From: Paenibacillus wynnii
GTDB taxonomy: Bacteria; Bacillota; Bacilli; Paenibacillales; Paenibacillaceae
Reading direction: 5' to 3'
Assembly (NCBI RefSeq): GCF_030812855.1
Contig: NZ_JAUSTK010000037.1
Coordinates: 1 to 44,403, forward strand
Length of the DNA: 44,403 nt
In this document: in pieces, positions 23,666 through 32,068 of the stretch
Position numbering within the stretch: position 1 is the stretch's first letter
How the letters are laid out: each line of letters opens with the position of its first letter
Position numbers and translations under genes: made by a program
Notes under the pieces: generated by a model
Told to the model about the DNA's origin: nothing
What the model saw: only the letters and a program-made list of their open reading frames with translations
The model's database searches: none

Positions 23666-24124
23666 TTAAAGGGTAAACCTTCGCTTAAGCTGACTTACTC
23701 TTGCTTGGCTGATGCCGAGCCTATTGGCGAGCTCTTTTTGATTGGCGTGGGGATGATCTTTTATGGCCTGCTCCAGCCGAACCCTCATCTCTTCAGTTCT
23801 AGCTCTTTTCTTCTTGTTGGCCTCATAGGCAGGTTCTCCGGTGTTCTTAAGCGGTGCTGAATCCTCTAGATGATGCTCAGGAAGACTCAACTCACTCAGA
23901 CAATGGCTGCAAATGAATTGATCCTTGTAATAAGAGACATTATCAAGACTTCTGCAAAACGTACATTCGGTCGATGTGTACTTTCTTAGTACAATAATAC
24001 TCTCATCCAGAACAAAAAATTCTATAGGATCCCCAATATCAATATTGCGTGTCATGCGGATTTCAGCGGGAACCACAATTCGTCCAAGACTATCTAAACT
24101 CCGGATCATGCCTGTATCCTTCAT
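23666..24124 (-). CDS. AbrB-like regulator with zinc-finger-like and HTH segments
   Basis: 152 residues in three parts. Residues 1-48 form an AbrB/SpoVT-type DNA-binding swapped hairpin (MIRSLDSLGRIVVPAEIR ... PIEFFV). Residues about 54-75 carry CTFC and CSHC, 18 residues apart, which looks like a zinc ribbon. The last 30 residues (QKELANRLGISQARVSQLKRR) are a helix-turn-helix. AbrB relatives such as Abh and SpoVT usually stop at or carry other C-terminal domains. ATG at 24124 has GAGGG 7 bases upstream; the open frame further upstream is spurious. It probably acts as a transition-state transcription factor, by family analogy. Confidence 0.85.
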   Translation of the reverse strand: MKDTGMIRSLDSLGRIVVPAEIRMTRNIDIGDPIEFFVLDESIIVLRKYTSTECTFCRSLDNVSYYKDQFICSHCLSELSLPEHHLEDSAPLKNTGEPAYEANKKKRARTEEMRVRLEQAIKDHPHANQKELANRLGISQARVSQLKRRFTL

Positions 24125-24166
24125 TCCATGTCCCTCATTTAATCTTAAGATTTGATGGTCGTTACG

Positions 24167-24196
24167 ATTATAAAGTATACAGTAAATGTAATTTAA
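24167..24196 (-). promoter_or_regulatory. Promoter of the AbrB-like gene
   Basis: On the reverse strand TTAAAT, 18 bases, TATAAT; the -10 is perfect, the -35 weak. Confidence 0.4.
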
Positions 24197-24249
24197 AGCA
24201 TAGGGGAAAGCGCATACATATATTAAATATTCTGATACTCTAACTAGCA

Positions 24250-24292
24250 AAAGAAAACCTCTCCGGCTTCATAAGTTCCAGCGAGAGAGGTT
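24250..24292 (-). terminator. Terminator of the glycosylase gene
   Basis: On the reverse strand AACCTCTC pairs with GAGAGGTT, followed by TTCTTTTG. Confidence 0.7.
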
Positions 24293-24351
24293 GATTAGGG
24301 TTCTATATTTTTATACCCAATTATTAAGCCATGAAACCACCAAGCGGATAT

Positions 24352-25035
24352 TTAAGTCCATGTAAAAGCCTGTTCATTCTTTTCTTTTACAGAAATGTAG
24401 GGGTTGTCTTTGATATAGAAACGCCAAGGCTGAGAGACATATTCTTCAGCATAAGGAATGTTGATGCGGGGTGACTGCACAATATCAAGACTTACAGGAT
24501 CGTCGCCCTGTTCAAGCCACAGCGCCCCTCCAGGAGCATCAAGACGTGTGCCGTTAAGACTCTTATCTATTCTAAGTGCCCGGCAGAGCTTACCCGGCCC
24601 ACCGGACAAGTCAGAAGGTCGCTTAATCTTGATATTGCGATTTGCGGCCATATATTCTGCATCAACGGGAGTGAGTGGCTGCACCCCCCGAATGAGTACT
24701 GCCTGGGGATTATCCGGCTCAGCGGTCACCACATTAAGACAGTAATGCATCCCGTAAATTAGATAGATGTAGGCTGCGCCACCGGCTTTGAACATAATCT
24801 CCGTGCGGGCTGTGCGTCGGCCCCCGTAAGCATGGCTCCCCTTATCCTCGATCCCGCCGTAGCTTTCGGTTTCTACGATGCGGCAGACGATGTCGCCCGC
24901 CTCTGTACGGCGGATTAAATGCTGCCCTAACAGACGCGGAGCGGCCTCCAGGGCGGTATAGTCATAGAATGGGCGTGGGAGTGGCAGGTCGGGATAAGCA
25001 GATCTTTTACGGTGAGGATGGTTGTCAGCATTCAT
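24352..25035 (-). CDS. 3-methyladenine DNA glycosylase (AAG/MPG family)
   Basis: Removes alkylated purines such as 3-methyladenine and hypoxanthine from DNA. The 227 residues include the fold's conserved RIVETESYGG, where the Glu activates water, then DKGSHAYGGRRTARTEIMF and YLIYGMHYCLNVV, and LSGGPGKLCRALRID near the C-terminus. This is the monofunctional AAG family (B. subtilis YxlJ), unrelated to AlkA. The ATG at 25035 follows GAAGGGGGA; upstream codons read open but lack a site. It lies 91 bases after the PBP gene and may share its transcript. Confidence 0.92.
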   Translation of the reverse strand: MNADNHPHRKRSAYPDLPLPRPFYDYTALEAAPRLLGQHLIRRTEAGDIVCRIVETESYGGIEDKGSHAYGGRRTARTEIMFKAGGAAYIYLIYGMHYCLNVVTAEPDNPQAVLIRGVQPLTPVDAEYMAANRNIKIKRPSDLSGGPGKLCRALRIDKSLNGTRLDAPGGALWLEQGDDPVSLDIVQSPRINIPYAEEYVSQPWRFYIKDNPYISVKEKNEQAFTWT

Positions 25036-25126
25036 GGCAGGGTCCCCCTTCGGGCATGGGTATAAGATGACCCAGTCATGGGTTGGTCTCATGGTATCCC
25101 ATGGCAGATGCGATTGGCAACAAAGG

Positions 25127-27193
25127 CTAGTTCAACCACCAGCGTTTAATATCATCCCAGAGGGAACCATCCTCCTTGGTGGGATTGATAGGTGTAGAGG
25201 AGCCTTCTCCCTCAGGGTTTGAGCTGTCACTTCCATGCTGATCACAATATTCAGTGGGTTCCGTGCCGCTGATAAAGGTATCCAGCTCCTTGGTAGGGCA
25301 ACCTGATGTGGCCAATTTACCGGACTCAGGATTGATATATACATTGACAACGCCGTCAGGAATGGGAAAGATTTTAGGCGGTACATTCTCAAGTGCCTTT
25401 TCTGTGAACTGAGCAAAAATAGGGGCCGCACGTCGCCCATCAGCTGTAGTAATATTTCGACCTTTATCGTAGCCAACCCACACTGCAGTGGAGAGTTCAG
25501 GGGTGAAGCCCACCATCCATGCATCGGTGTCGGTAGTTCCCGTCTTACCGGCTACGGGGCGTTTGATAATGGAAGCTACACGATTCCCGGTGCCGCCTGT
25601 TTCGAACACACCTTCCATTAATCGAGTCAGTACATAGGCCGCTGCCGGCTCCACTACAGTCTTACCCAGAGGCCTAGGGGCTTCGTAGAGGGTATCCCCT
25701 CTGGCATCAGTAATCTTTAAGATTACAGTTATGGGCGTTTGGACCCCCCCGCCTCCGATCACTGCAAAGGCTGAGGCCATCTCCAGCGGGCTGACGGGTG
25801 AAGTGCCAAGTGCGAGAGAGGGTACGCTTTGGAGCGGGCTGTCGATGCCCATTTTAGCAGCCATTTCAGCTACCTTATCCGCACCTACCTTCATAATCGT
25901 ATTTACAGCATAAATATTATCCGAGGCTGCTATAGCCTGGCGCATATTAATCTCTCCAAGATACTTGTCCCCAAAATTGCGGGGCTGATAGGTCTTTCGG
26001 TTGTTATCATAATGAAAAAGCGTCGGCTGACTGTTGAAGACCGATAGGCCTGTCATTGTCTTGGTAGATAAAGCAGTCAAATACATAATCGGTTTAAAAG
26101 ACGAGCCGGGCTGACGTGTAGAAGAGAGAGCATGATTAAACTGATTCGTCCGGTAGTTTTTACCCCCGACCATAGCCTTCAGATAACCATTCCGAGGATC
26201 TACGGATACCAAGGCGGTTTCCAGCTCTCCATCCCCATCCATCTCTTTCTCCACTGCAGTTTCCGCTGCGCGCTGCATATCTTGATCTAGCGTTGTATAT
26301 ACGTTTAGTCCGCCCTGATCCAGCTCATCGCTGGTGATATGGAGAAGATTCGTTACAAGGGTGCGGACATAGTCGCGAAAATAAGGCGCAGTAACAAGGG
26401 TGTCCTTCTTCCCCTGAGGCTTCAAATTCAGTGTCTCCTGTGAGGCCTGTTCTGCTTCATTTTTTGTAATTTCCCCTAGCTCAGCCATGACTGATAAAAT
26501 AATTCGTTGGCGCTTTTTAGCGTTGTCCAAATGGCTGTAAGGAGAATAGTAGGTGGGACCCTTCGGAATACCGGCCAGCATAGCACTTTCAGCCAGATTC
26601 AAATCAGCGGCTGATTTGCCAAAGTACATCTGGGATGCCGCCTCGATTCCGTAGGCACCGTGACCGTAATAGATTTCATTCAGATACATGCGTAGAATTT
26701 CATCCTTACTGTATTTCATCTCTAGCTGCAGTGTATAGACTGCTTCCTTAGCTTTTCGGGTCCACGTTTTCTCGTGGGAGAGATAGAGATTCCGTGCTAG
26801 CTGTTGGGTTAGCGTACTGGCTCCCTGTGTGCGGCTTCCATTTTCAAGATTAACCAGTACGGCACGCCCCATGCCCTTAAGATCGAATCCAGAGTGCTCA
26901 TAAAATTTGCGGTCCTCTACAGCCAGTGTTGCCTGGATAACTAGCGGAGAGATATCCTTGAGAGCTACCGGCTCCCGACTCCTGCCATCCGGGGAAAAGG
27001 TAGCTAGAACGTTGCCTCTGGAGTCTAACAGCTTGGAGCGGATATCGTCCGAGGCAGGCGGGAGCTCTTTTTGATACAAGTACCCTAACAAGCCCCCCGC
27101 TGCCAGCAGGAATAGAACGATCAAGGTAGCCAGCAGCCGGAGTATTCGCGGGAAGCGGCGTTTCGGTATGGGTGAATTTGATTGACGCGTCAT
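25127..27193 (-). CDS. pbpG: Class A penicillin-binding protein (PBP1A/2D type)
   Basis: Bifunctional peptidoglycan synthase, 688 residues. Short cytoplasmic basic stretch, one membrane helix (about 17-40), then the glycosyltransferase 51 domain with EDRKFYEHSGFDLKG (catalytic Glu), QGASTLTQQLARN and LNEIYYGHGAYGIEAAS. The transpeptidase follows, with SSFKP (serine motif), SDN and KTGTT in order. The acidic tail after residue 640 has no PASTA domain. The symbol pbpG is by likeness and by proximity to ywhD; ponA-type naming is also possible. AAAGGAG lies 9 bases before the ATG. Confidence 0.92.
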   Translation of the reverse strand: MTRQSNSPIPKRRFPRILRLLATLIVLFLLAAGGLLGYLYQKELPPASDDIRSKLLDSRGNVLATFSPDGRSREPVALKDISPLVIQATLAVEDRKFYEHSGFDLKGMGRAVLVNLENGSRTQGASTLTQQLARNLYLSHEKTWTRKAKEAVYTLQLEMKYSKDEILRMYLNEIYYGHGAYGIEAASQMYFGKSAADLNLAESAMLAGIPKGPTYYSPYSHLDNAKKRQRIILSVMAELGEITKNEAEQASQETLNLKPQGKKDTLVTAPYFRDYVRTLVTNLLHITSDELDQGGLNVYTTLDQDMQRAAETAVEKEMDGDGELETALVSVDPRNGYLKAMVGGKNYRTNQFNHALSSTRQPGSSFKPIMYLTALSTKTMTGLSVFNSQPTLFHYDNNRKTYQPRNFGDKYLGEINMRQAIAASDNIYAVNTIMKVGADKVAEMAAKMGIDSPLQSVPSLALGTSPVSPLEMASAFAVIGGGGVQTPITVILKITDARGDTLYEAPRPLGKTVVEPAAAYVLTRLMEGVFETGGTGNRVASIIKRPVAGKTGTTDTDAWMVGFTPELSTAVWVGYDKGRNITTADGRRAAPIFAQFTEKALENVPPKIFPIPDGVVNVYINPESGKLATSGCPTKELDTFISGTEPTEYCDQHGSDSSNPEGEGSSTPINPTKEDGSLWDDIKRWWLN

Positions 27194-27523
27194 GGCACCA
27201 TGCTCCTTTTCTCGCTTTTCAAAACTGACAACGAATGGTATGAACTTGCAGAGACCGGTCTGTCTTTTTTACTTTCATTATGGGGAAGGAAGAGTCGGGA
27301 TATTCAATCAGACATCAAGTTCGCTTTCAAAAAGCAGGAAAATCAACAATAAGAATTGAATTGCTCTCTTGAACTGGATATAGTAGTACAATGGAAAGCG
27401 AATACGCCTTTGCTCAAAAATATACTTGTATCCGTATATTTTTCCGAGAACGGATGCCGTCTTGTATAGGATGGTGCAGCCGTTTCTTCTTGTGCAGAGG
27501 CTTGCAGAATTGAGGAGCATAGT
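27194..27523. other. Intergenic region between the divergent PBP gene and ywiB
   Basis: 330 bases with no gene. A 10-base palindrome AGACCGGTCT (27252-27261) followed by TGTCTTTTTT may be a small hairpin. A weak promoter for ywiB (TTGCTC at 27410, TATATT at 27435) is possible. Nothing else recognised. Confidence 0.5.
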
Positions 27524-27967
27524 ATGCCTGAATTATCGTCTGACAAATATAGCGTCTCCGTTTCGCTCGTAAGCCTTCATGAAGGCGAACAGAGTGTTTT
27601 GAACGTTTCCGGGGAAGTTATAGCCAAGGGATCCCAGTTGTACATCCGGTATGTTGAACCGGGGCAGGGACCACAGGGAGAAGACGTTTCTATTCGAACA
27701 ACCCTAAAGATAGCAGGTAACGAGCTGAAGATTATCCGACATGGTGGTGTAGAATCCGAGCAGAGCTTTCAAGAAGGGCGGCGTTTGCCGGGATTTTACC
27801 GTTCCCCCTATACCCAATTTAATCTTGCGACTGAAACCCGGGAGCTTGATATTGTACGTGATGGACGTTCCCTGAAGGTATCGCTGGATTATGATCTGTA
27901 CGTTTACGAAGAGTTATCTGGAAAGTTCGCTATTAGTTTGCATATACAGGAGGAACCAAAATCATGA
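27524..27967 (+). CDS. ywiB: DUF1934 beta-barrel protein YwiB
   Basis: A calycin-like small protein of 147 residues, mostly beta strands, with the family pattern SLHEGEQSVLNVSGEVIAKGSQLYIRY and the later RTTLKIAGNELKIIRHGGVES. No enzymatic activity is known. In B. subtilis too it lies directly before argS. The ATG is 6 bases after AGGAG (27513-27517). Its stop overlaps the argS start (ATGA), so translation is coupled. Confidence 0.92.
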   Translation: MPELSSDKYSVSVSLVSLHEGEQSVLNVSGEVIAKGSQLYIRYVEPGQGPQGEDVSIRTTLKIAGNELKIIRHGGVESEQSFQEGRRLPGFYRSPYTQFNLATETRELDIVRDGRSLKVSLDYDLYVYEELSGKFAISLHIQEEPKS

Positions 27968-29649
27968 CAACGATTCAAAATCCGTTAGAGCTAGTTAATG
28001 AACGGGTGAAAGAGGCTATTGCCGATGCAGTAATTGCTGCCGGTCTGGTCACACGCGAAGAGCTTCCAGCGATTACACTGGAAGTCCCTAAGGATAAAGC
28101 CCATGGAGATCTGGCAACAAATGCTGCCATGCAGCTAACCAAGATTGCCAAGCGTAATCCGCGCCAAATTGCCGAGGCCATTGTAGAACATTTGGATTCA
28201 AGCCATGCTGTGATTGAAAAAGCGGAGATTGCCGGACCGGGTTTCATTAACTTCACATTGTCCAAGCATTATCTATATCCTGTCATCAGCCTTGTGGCCG
28301 AACAGGGAGAAGATTATGGTCGTGTCAGCATAGGACAAGGACAAAAGGTAGAAGTTGAATTTGTAAGTGCTAACCCTACAGGCAGTCTGCATTTGGGACA
28401 TGCTCGCGGTGCGGCGGTGGGTGATGCCCTGTGTAACGTACTGGATTTTGCCGGATATAAGGTTAGCCGTGAATATTACATTAATGATGCGGGTAACCAA
28501 GTGGCTAATCTGTGCAGATCCATAGAGACGCGTTATTTGCAGGAGCTTGGTCAACCGGCTGAAATGCCTGAAGACGGATACCATGGCGAGGATATTAAAG
28601 GCTTTGCGAGGGAACTCGTGCTTGAAAAGGGTGATTCCCTGCTAGCTATGACTCCGGGAGACCGTGCTGCTTTCTTCCGCACCTACGGACTGGAGAAGGA
28701 GCTCGATAAAATCAAACGTGATTTGGGTCGATTCCGCGTTTCCTTCGATATCTGGTTCAGCGAAACCTCGCTTTATGAGAATGGAGAAGTATTGAACTCG
28801 CTGGACGAACTGCGTCAACGCGGAGAAGTGTATGAAGAAGAAGGCGCGACTTGGCTGCAGACCACTAAATATGGCGACGACAAGGACCGCGTACTGATCA
28901 AGAATGACGGCACCTACACTTACCTTACGCCGGACATTGCTTATCACAGCGATAAATACGGCCGCGGCTACGATAAAATGATTAATATATGGGGTGCGGA
29001 TCATCACGGCTATATCCCGCGGATGAAGGCTGCAATGTCTGCACTGGGTAACGACCCTGACAAGTTGGTTGTGCTGATTGCCCAAATGGTAAGTCTGTTT
29101 CAGGACGGCGAAAAAGTTAAAATGTCCAAACGTACTGGTAAAGCCGTAACGATGGAGGAATTAATGGAAGAGGTTGGCATTGACGCCATCCGTTACTTCT
29201 TTACAATGCGGAGCATGGACTCTCATCTGGATTTCGACATGGACTTGGCGATTTCGACGTCCAATGAGAACCCTGTCTTCTATGTACAATACGCGCATGC
29301 GCGTATTTGCAGCATATTCCGTCAGGCTGAGGAGCAAGGCATAACTCTGCCGGACTTATCACAGGTAGATTACACCAAGCTGACAGCAGTACATGAATAT
29401 GATTTGCTTCGCAAAATCGGTGAGCTTCCATCCGAGATTGCCGTTGCGGCAGAGGGTTATGCTCCGCACCGCTTGGTCCGTTATGTTTATGATTTGGCTG
29501 CGCTCTTCCACAGCTATTACAAAGCAGAGCGTGTAATTACTGAGGATGGAGCCCAGACACTAGCGCGTCTGGCATTGCTTGGCGCAACGCGTACAACGAT
29601 CGCCAATGTGCTGCGTCTGATTGCTGTAACTTCACCGGACAAAATGTAA
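27964..29649 (+). CDS. argS: Arginyl-tRNA synthetase
   Basis: Charges tRNA-Arg; class I enzyme of 561 residues. An N-terminal tRNA D-loop-binding domain (about 1-115) precedes the Rossmann core with HLGH (His143 to His146), preceded by EFVSANPTGSLH. KMSKRTGK (Lys386 to Lys389) is the second signature. The C-terminal helical anticodon-binding domain ends IAVTSPDKM. AGGAGGA lies 9 bases before the ATG. Terminator immediately after. Confidence 0.97.
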   Translation: MTTIQNPLELVNERVKEAIADAVIAAGLVTREELPAITLEVPKDKAHGDLATNAAMQLTKIAKRNPRQIAEAIVEHLDSSHAVIEKAEIAGPGFINFTLSKHYLYPVISLVAEQGEDYGRVSIGQGQKVEVEFVSANPTGSLHLGHARGAAVGDALCNVLDFAGYKVSREYYINDAGNQVANLCRSIETRYLQELGQPAEMPEDGYHGEDIKGFARELVLEKGDSLLAMTPGDRAAFFRTYGLEKELDKIKRDLGRFRVSFDIWFSETSLYENGEVLNSLDELRQRGEVYEEEGATWLQTTKYGDDKDRVLIKNDGTYTYLTPDIAYHSDKYGRGYDKMINIWGADHHGYIPRMKAAMSALGNDPDKLVVLIAQMVSLFQDGEKVKMSKRTGKAVTMEELMEEVGIDAIRYFFTMRSMDSHLDFDMDLAISTSNENPVFYVQYAHARICSIFRQAEEQGITLPDLSQVDYTKLTAVHEYDLLRKIGELPSEIAVAAEGYAPHRLVRYVYDLAALFHSYYKAERVITEDGAQTLARLALLGATRTTIANVLRLIAVTSPDKM

Positions 29650-29687
29650 GCGGCTGTTGAATCAGCAGCTAATCCAGCAACTAAGGC

Positions 29688-29723
29688 CTCCGCCTCCCGT
29701 TATCGGGGGGCGGAGTTTGCTTT
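29688..29723 (+). terminator. argS terminator, overlapping the end of the convergent protease gene
   Basis: CTCCGCCTCCCG (29688-29699) pairs with CGGGGGGCGGAG (29704-29715) around TTAT, then TTTGCTTTG. The stop codon of the reverse-strand protease (29700-29702) lies in the loop and its last codons form the 3' side of the stem. Confidence 0.88.
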
Positions 29724-30872
29724 GAGTGGCTGGTTTCGCGACCCTGCCCGCAGCAAGCGCAGCGCGTCCGCTGCTCCGCCTCCTAGCGTAGCGCGGCGCT
29801 GACCTTTGCGCAGCCGCACTGGGGAGGCGGTGCGCCGCAGGAGCAGCTTCAGCTCCCGTGGCGTGAGGCCCGGTCGCAGGGCGAGCAGCAGAGCAGCGGC
29901 TCCCGTAACATGGGAGGTCGCCATGGATGTGCCGCTCATTTCTTTATACCCTTCCCTCAGCCAGCAGGAGGGAACGCCCTCACCGGGCCCGTATACGTCA
30001 ATATACGGGCCGCGATTACTGAAGCCGGCGACCTGACGTTTTTTGTCGACAGCGCCTACGGCTATGGCTTCAGAATAACGGGCGGGGTAATCACCGCCAC
30101 GTTTCCCGTCATTGCCTGATGAGGCGATGATGGCAATGCCTGCATGATAGGCTTTAAGAACAACATTGTGCAGGGCTTTGCTTCTGGTTTTCATCCCGAA
30201 GCTCATATTGATAAGGTCAATCTTATTCTGAACACACCAATCGATACCAAGTACGATGTCGGAGACATATGCTGAGCCGGTATGGTCAAACGCTTTGACA
30301 GGATACAGAAGCGACCGTGGAGCCACGCCCATCATCCCTCGGGAGCCGCCAGCGGCCGCCAGCGTGCCGGCAATATGGGTACCGTGTCCGTTGTCATCAA
30401 GGGGCAGCATCCCTCGATGAAGCAGGTTTATACCTGATGCTAGCGAGTGTCGTAAATCTGGATGGCGGTAATCAGCACCGGTGTCAATAACGCCTATTTT
30501 GACATGGACACCTGTTGATTTCGACCAGGCCTGCGGAGCATGAATCGCTTTCACCCCCCAAGGCATGACCGTTCCAGTCTTCTCCCCAGGCAGGGTATGG
30601 ATTTGCATTCTTAAATCATCTTCGATGCTTATGGTGTCTGAGAATTTTCGTATCAGCTTCTCAGCTCCTGCAGCAGGTACAAAGAAGGCCCGGATCATCG
30701 GGGATATTTGTACCTTTCGGAGCTCTGGTTGTTTTGTTTTTAAGGATTTCCACTTTGAGAGCGCTGCGGCATACTCACGGGCATCATAAAATGTAACGAT
30801 GCGCCGCTCTCCACGTTTGGGGGCAACTGACAGCTCCTCCAGAAGACTTTGCCAGAATCCGTAATAATCCAT
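29700..30872 (-). CDS. Subtilisin-like serine protease (S8), no signal peptide
   Basis: 390 residues. Residues 1-100 look like an S8 propeptide (I9-type), with no hydrophobic secretion signal, and the catalytic domain follows with Asp130 (VIDTGADYRHPDL), His163 (NGHGTHIAGT), oxyanion Asn254 (SSGND) and Ser316 (SGTSMATSHVTG). The last 45 residues are very basic and encoded by GC-rich sequence. The ATG at 30872 follows AAGGAGGGGA; an ATG 12 codons earlier would put that site inside the gene. Either an intracellular protease or one leaving by an unrecognised route. Confidence 0.9.
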   Translation of the reverse strand: MDYYGFWQSLLEELSVAPKRGERRIVTFYDAREYAAALSKWKSLKTKQPELRKVQISPMIRAFFVPAAGAEKLIRKFSDTISIEDDLRMQIHTLPGEKTGTVMPWGVKAIHAPQAWSKSTGVHVKIGVIDTGADYRHPDLRHSLASGINLLHRGMLPLDDNGHGTHIAGTLAAAGGSRGMMGVAPRSLLYPVKAFDHTGSAYVSDIVLGIDWCVQNKIDLINMSFGMKTRSKALHNVVLKAYHAGIAIIASSGNDGKRGGDYPARYSEAIAVGAVDKKRQVAGFSNRGPYIDVYGPGEGVPSCWLREGYKEMSGTSMATSHVTGAAALLLALRPGLTPRELKLLLRRTASPVRLRKGQRRATLGGGAADALRLLRAGSRNQPLKANSAPR

Positions 30873-31075
30873 GTTTTTCGCCGTCCCCTCCTTGGTGCCG
30901 TGTGCCATATTGTATGAATGAAGAGGAGGAGACGAATGGGAACTTGCCCTTTTTTAACGAAATAGGCACCCCATCGTGTCAAAAGACAGCGGAACACATA
31001 AAATAAACAGAAGAGATCAATTACTCTCTTTGCAATCCCGTAAGGAGCCGATCCTTGGCGTGGATACAGTCATGT

Positions 31076-31099
31076 GCGGAGGATTTTCCTCCGCCTTTT
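31076..31099 (+). terminator. Isolated terminator
   Basis: GCGGAGGA (31076-31083), loop TTT, TCCTCCGC (31087-31094), then CTTTTTCTT. No forward gene ends upstream, so it may terminate a small RNA, a leader, or readthrough transcripts. Confidence 0.75.
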
Positions 31100-31191
31100 T
31101 CTTGTTGCGAGGTGTTGAATGCCGGATCAAGCCGTTCTGTTCTTTACAACATGATAACAGTGAGCCTTGTTCAGTTCTTTAGTTATTGCTT

Positions 31192-31220
31192 TTGACTTGC
31201 AATTTGCAGCCAAATAGGTT
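31192..31220 (+). promoter_or_regulatory. Candidate rpoE promoter
   Basis: TTGACT (31192-31197), 17 bases, TAGGTT (31215-31220). The -10 is weak. Confidence 0.4.
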
Positions 31221-31295
31221 TTACTTAGGTTTGTTAAAGGATATATTGAATTAAAATGTAGTAATGTGAACATTGTGTGAGAGGAAGTGTCCTTA

Positions 31296-31850
31296 GTGAG
31301 TACGCCACTCAATTTAAAGCTTGATCCGGAGAAACTTAAAGAAATGCCGATGGTGGATCTGGCTTTTCTGGTGCTCAAGGCGGCAAATACGCCGTATTAT
31401 TACCGTGATTTGATGGTCGAGGTGGCCAAGCTGCGCGGTATGACTGAAGAACAAACTAACAATACTATCGCCCAGCTATATACCGAGATTAACATTGACG
31501 GGCGTTTTGCCTGTGTCGGCACCAACCTATGGGGATTGAAACGCTGGTATCCTCTGGAACGCTCCGACGATCCAGTTGGTAACTCTAAACGTCCGCGTAT
31601 TATCAATGACGAAGATGACGATTTAGAAGATGACGACTTTGCTGAAGAAGAAGAGAATTACGCTGCTGAAGAAGAGGATTTCGACGTGATCGATGACGAT
31701 CGTGACGACCTCTATTCTGACGACGACAGCGAAGAGGAAGTTGACGAAGATGTCGTTATTGATGATGATGACATTGACGAAGATGGAGACGATGAGGAAG
31801 ATTCGGACGAAGGCGTCGATGAGAATGCCGAAGACGAAGACGACCTATAA
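31296..31850 (+). CDS. rpoE: RNA polymerase delta subunit
   Basis: Binds RNA polymerase and speeds its release and recycling, raising specificity. The 184-residue protein has the folded N-terminal winged-helix (HARE-HTH) domain, residues 1-90 (MVDLAFLVLKAANTPYYYRDL ... NLWGLKRWYP), and an almost uninterrupted Asp/Glu tail of about 85 residues that mimics nucleic acid. The GTG at 31296 lies 8 bases after GAGGAAG (31281-31287); the earlier in-frame GTG at 31287 overlaps that site. As in B. subtilis, pyrG comes next. Confidence 0.96.
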   Translation: MSTPLNLKLDPEKLKEMPMVDLAFLVLKAANTPYYYRDLMVEVAKLRGMTEEQTNNTIAQLYTEINIDGRFACVGTNLWGLKRWYPLERSDDPVGNSKRPRIINDEDDDLEDDDFAEEEENYAAEEEDFDVIDDDRDDLYSDDDSEEEVDEDVVIDDDDIDEDGDDEEDSDEGVDENAEDEDDL

Positions 31851-31882
31851 TTAAGCAGATTTCCAATGGCATAATTCTGCCC

Positions 31883-31924
31883 TTGACAGAGGGAAAGCGT
31901 CAGAGTAAACTATTGCATGGGCTT
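31883..31924 (+). promoter_or_regulatory. pyrG promoter with GGGCTT start
   Basis: TTGACA (31883-31888), 17 bases, TAAACT (31906-31911), and GGGCTT at 31919-31924 seven bases after the -10. B. subtilis pyrG starts at GGGC and adds extra G residues by slippage when CTP is low. The match in start sequence and the downstream terminator suggest the same control. Confidence 0.7.
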
Positions 31925-31955
31925 ATGATGAAGATTAATATTTTTTTCTAACAAT

Positions 31956-31999
31956 AAAAAGTGCCCCGGGTCTACGGGTGTCACTTTTTTGTTTTTTTA
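31956..31999 (+). terminator. Terminator between rpoE and pyrG, probable pyrG attenuator
   Basis: AAAAAGTG (31956-31963) pairs with CACTTTTT (31982-31989), with CCCG/CGGG inside, then T-rich sequence. It lies within the pyrG leader. CCCC in the 5' arm could pair with a run of G at the transcript's 5' end, preventing the stem. Confidence 0.75.
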
Positions 32000-32068
32000 A
32001 ATGGCATGTAGCCGCGGTTTTCTCAAACGTCGCCTGAATTTCTGGAACTTTATTAGGAGGGTTTTACA

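Larger units (their letters stand above)
30873..31295. other. Intergenic region between the protease and rpoE
   Basis: About 420 bases. It holds an isolated forward-strand terminator at 31076-31099 with no gene before it. A very short frame at 30934 (9 codons) follows a strong AGGAGGAG but encodes nothing recognisable. The rpoE promoter probably lies at 31192-31220. Confidence 0.55.

Noticed and set aside
30976..31182. 68-codon forward frame before rpoE
   Set aside because: It reads through the terminator hairpin at 31076-31099, lacks a ribosome-binding site, and has no protein-like conservation that I can recognise.
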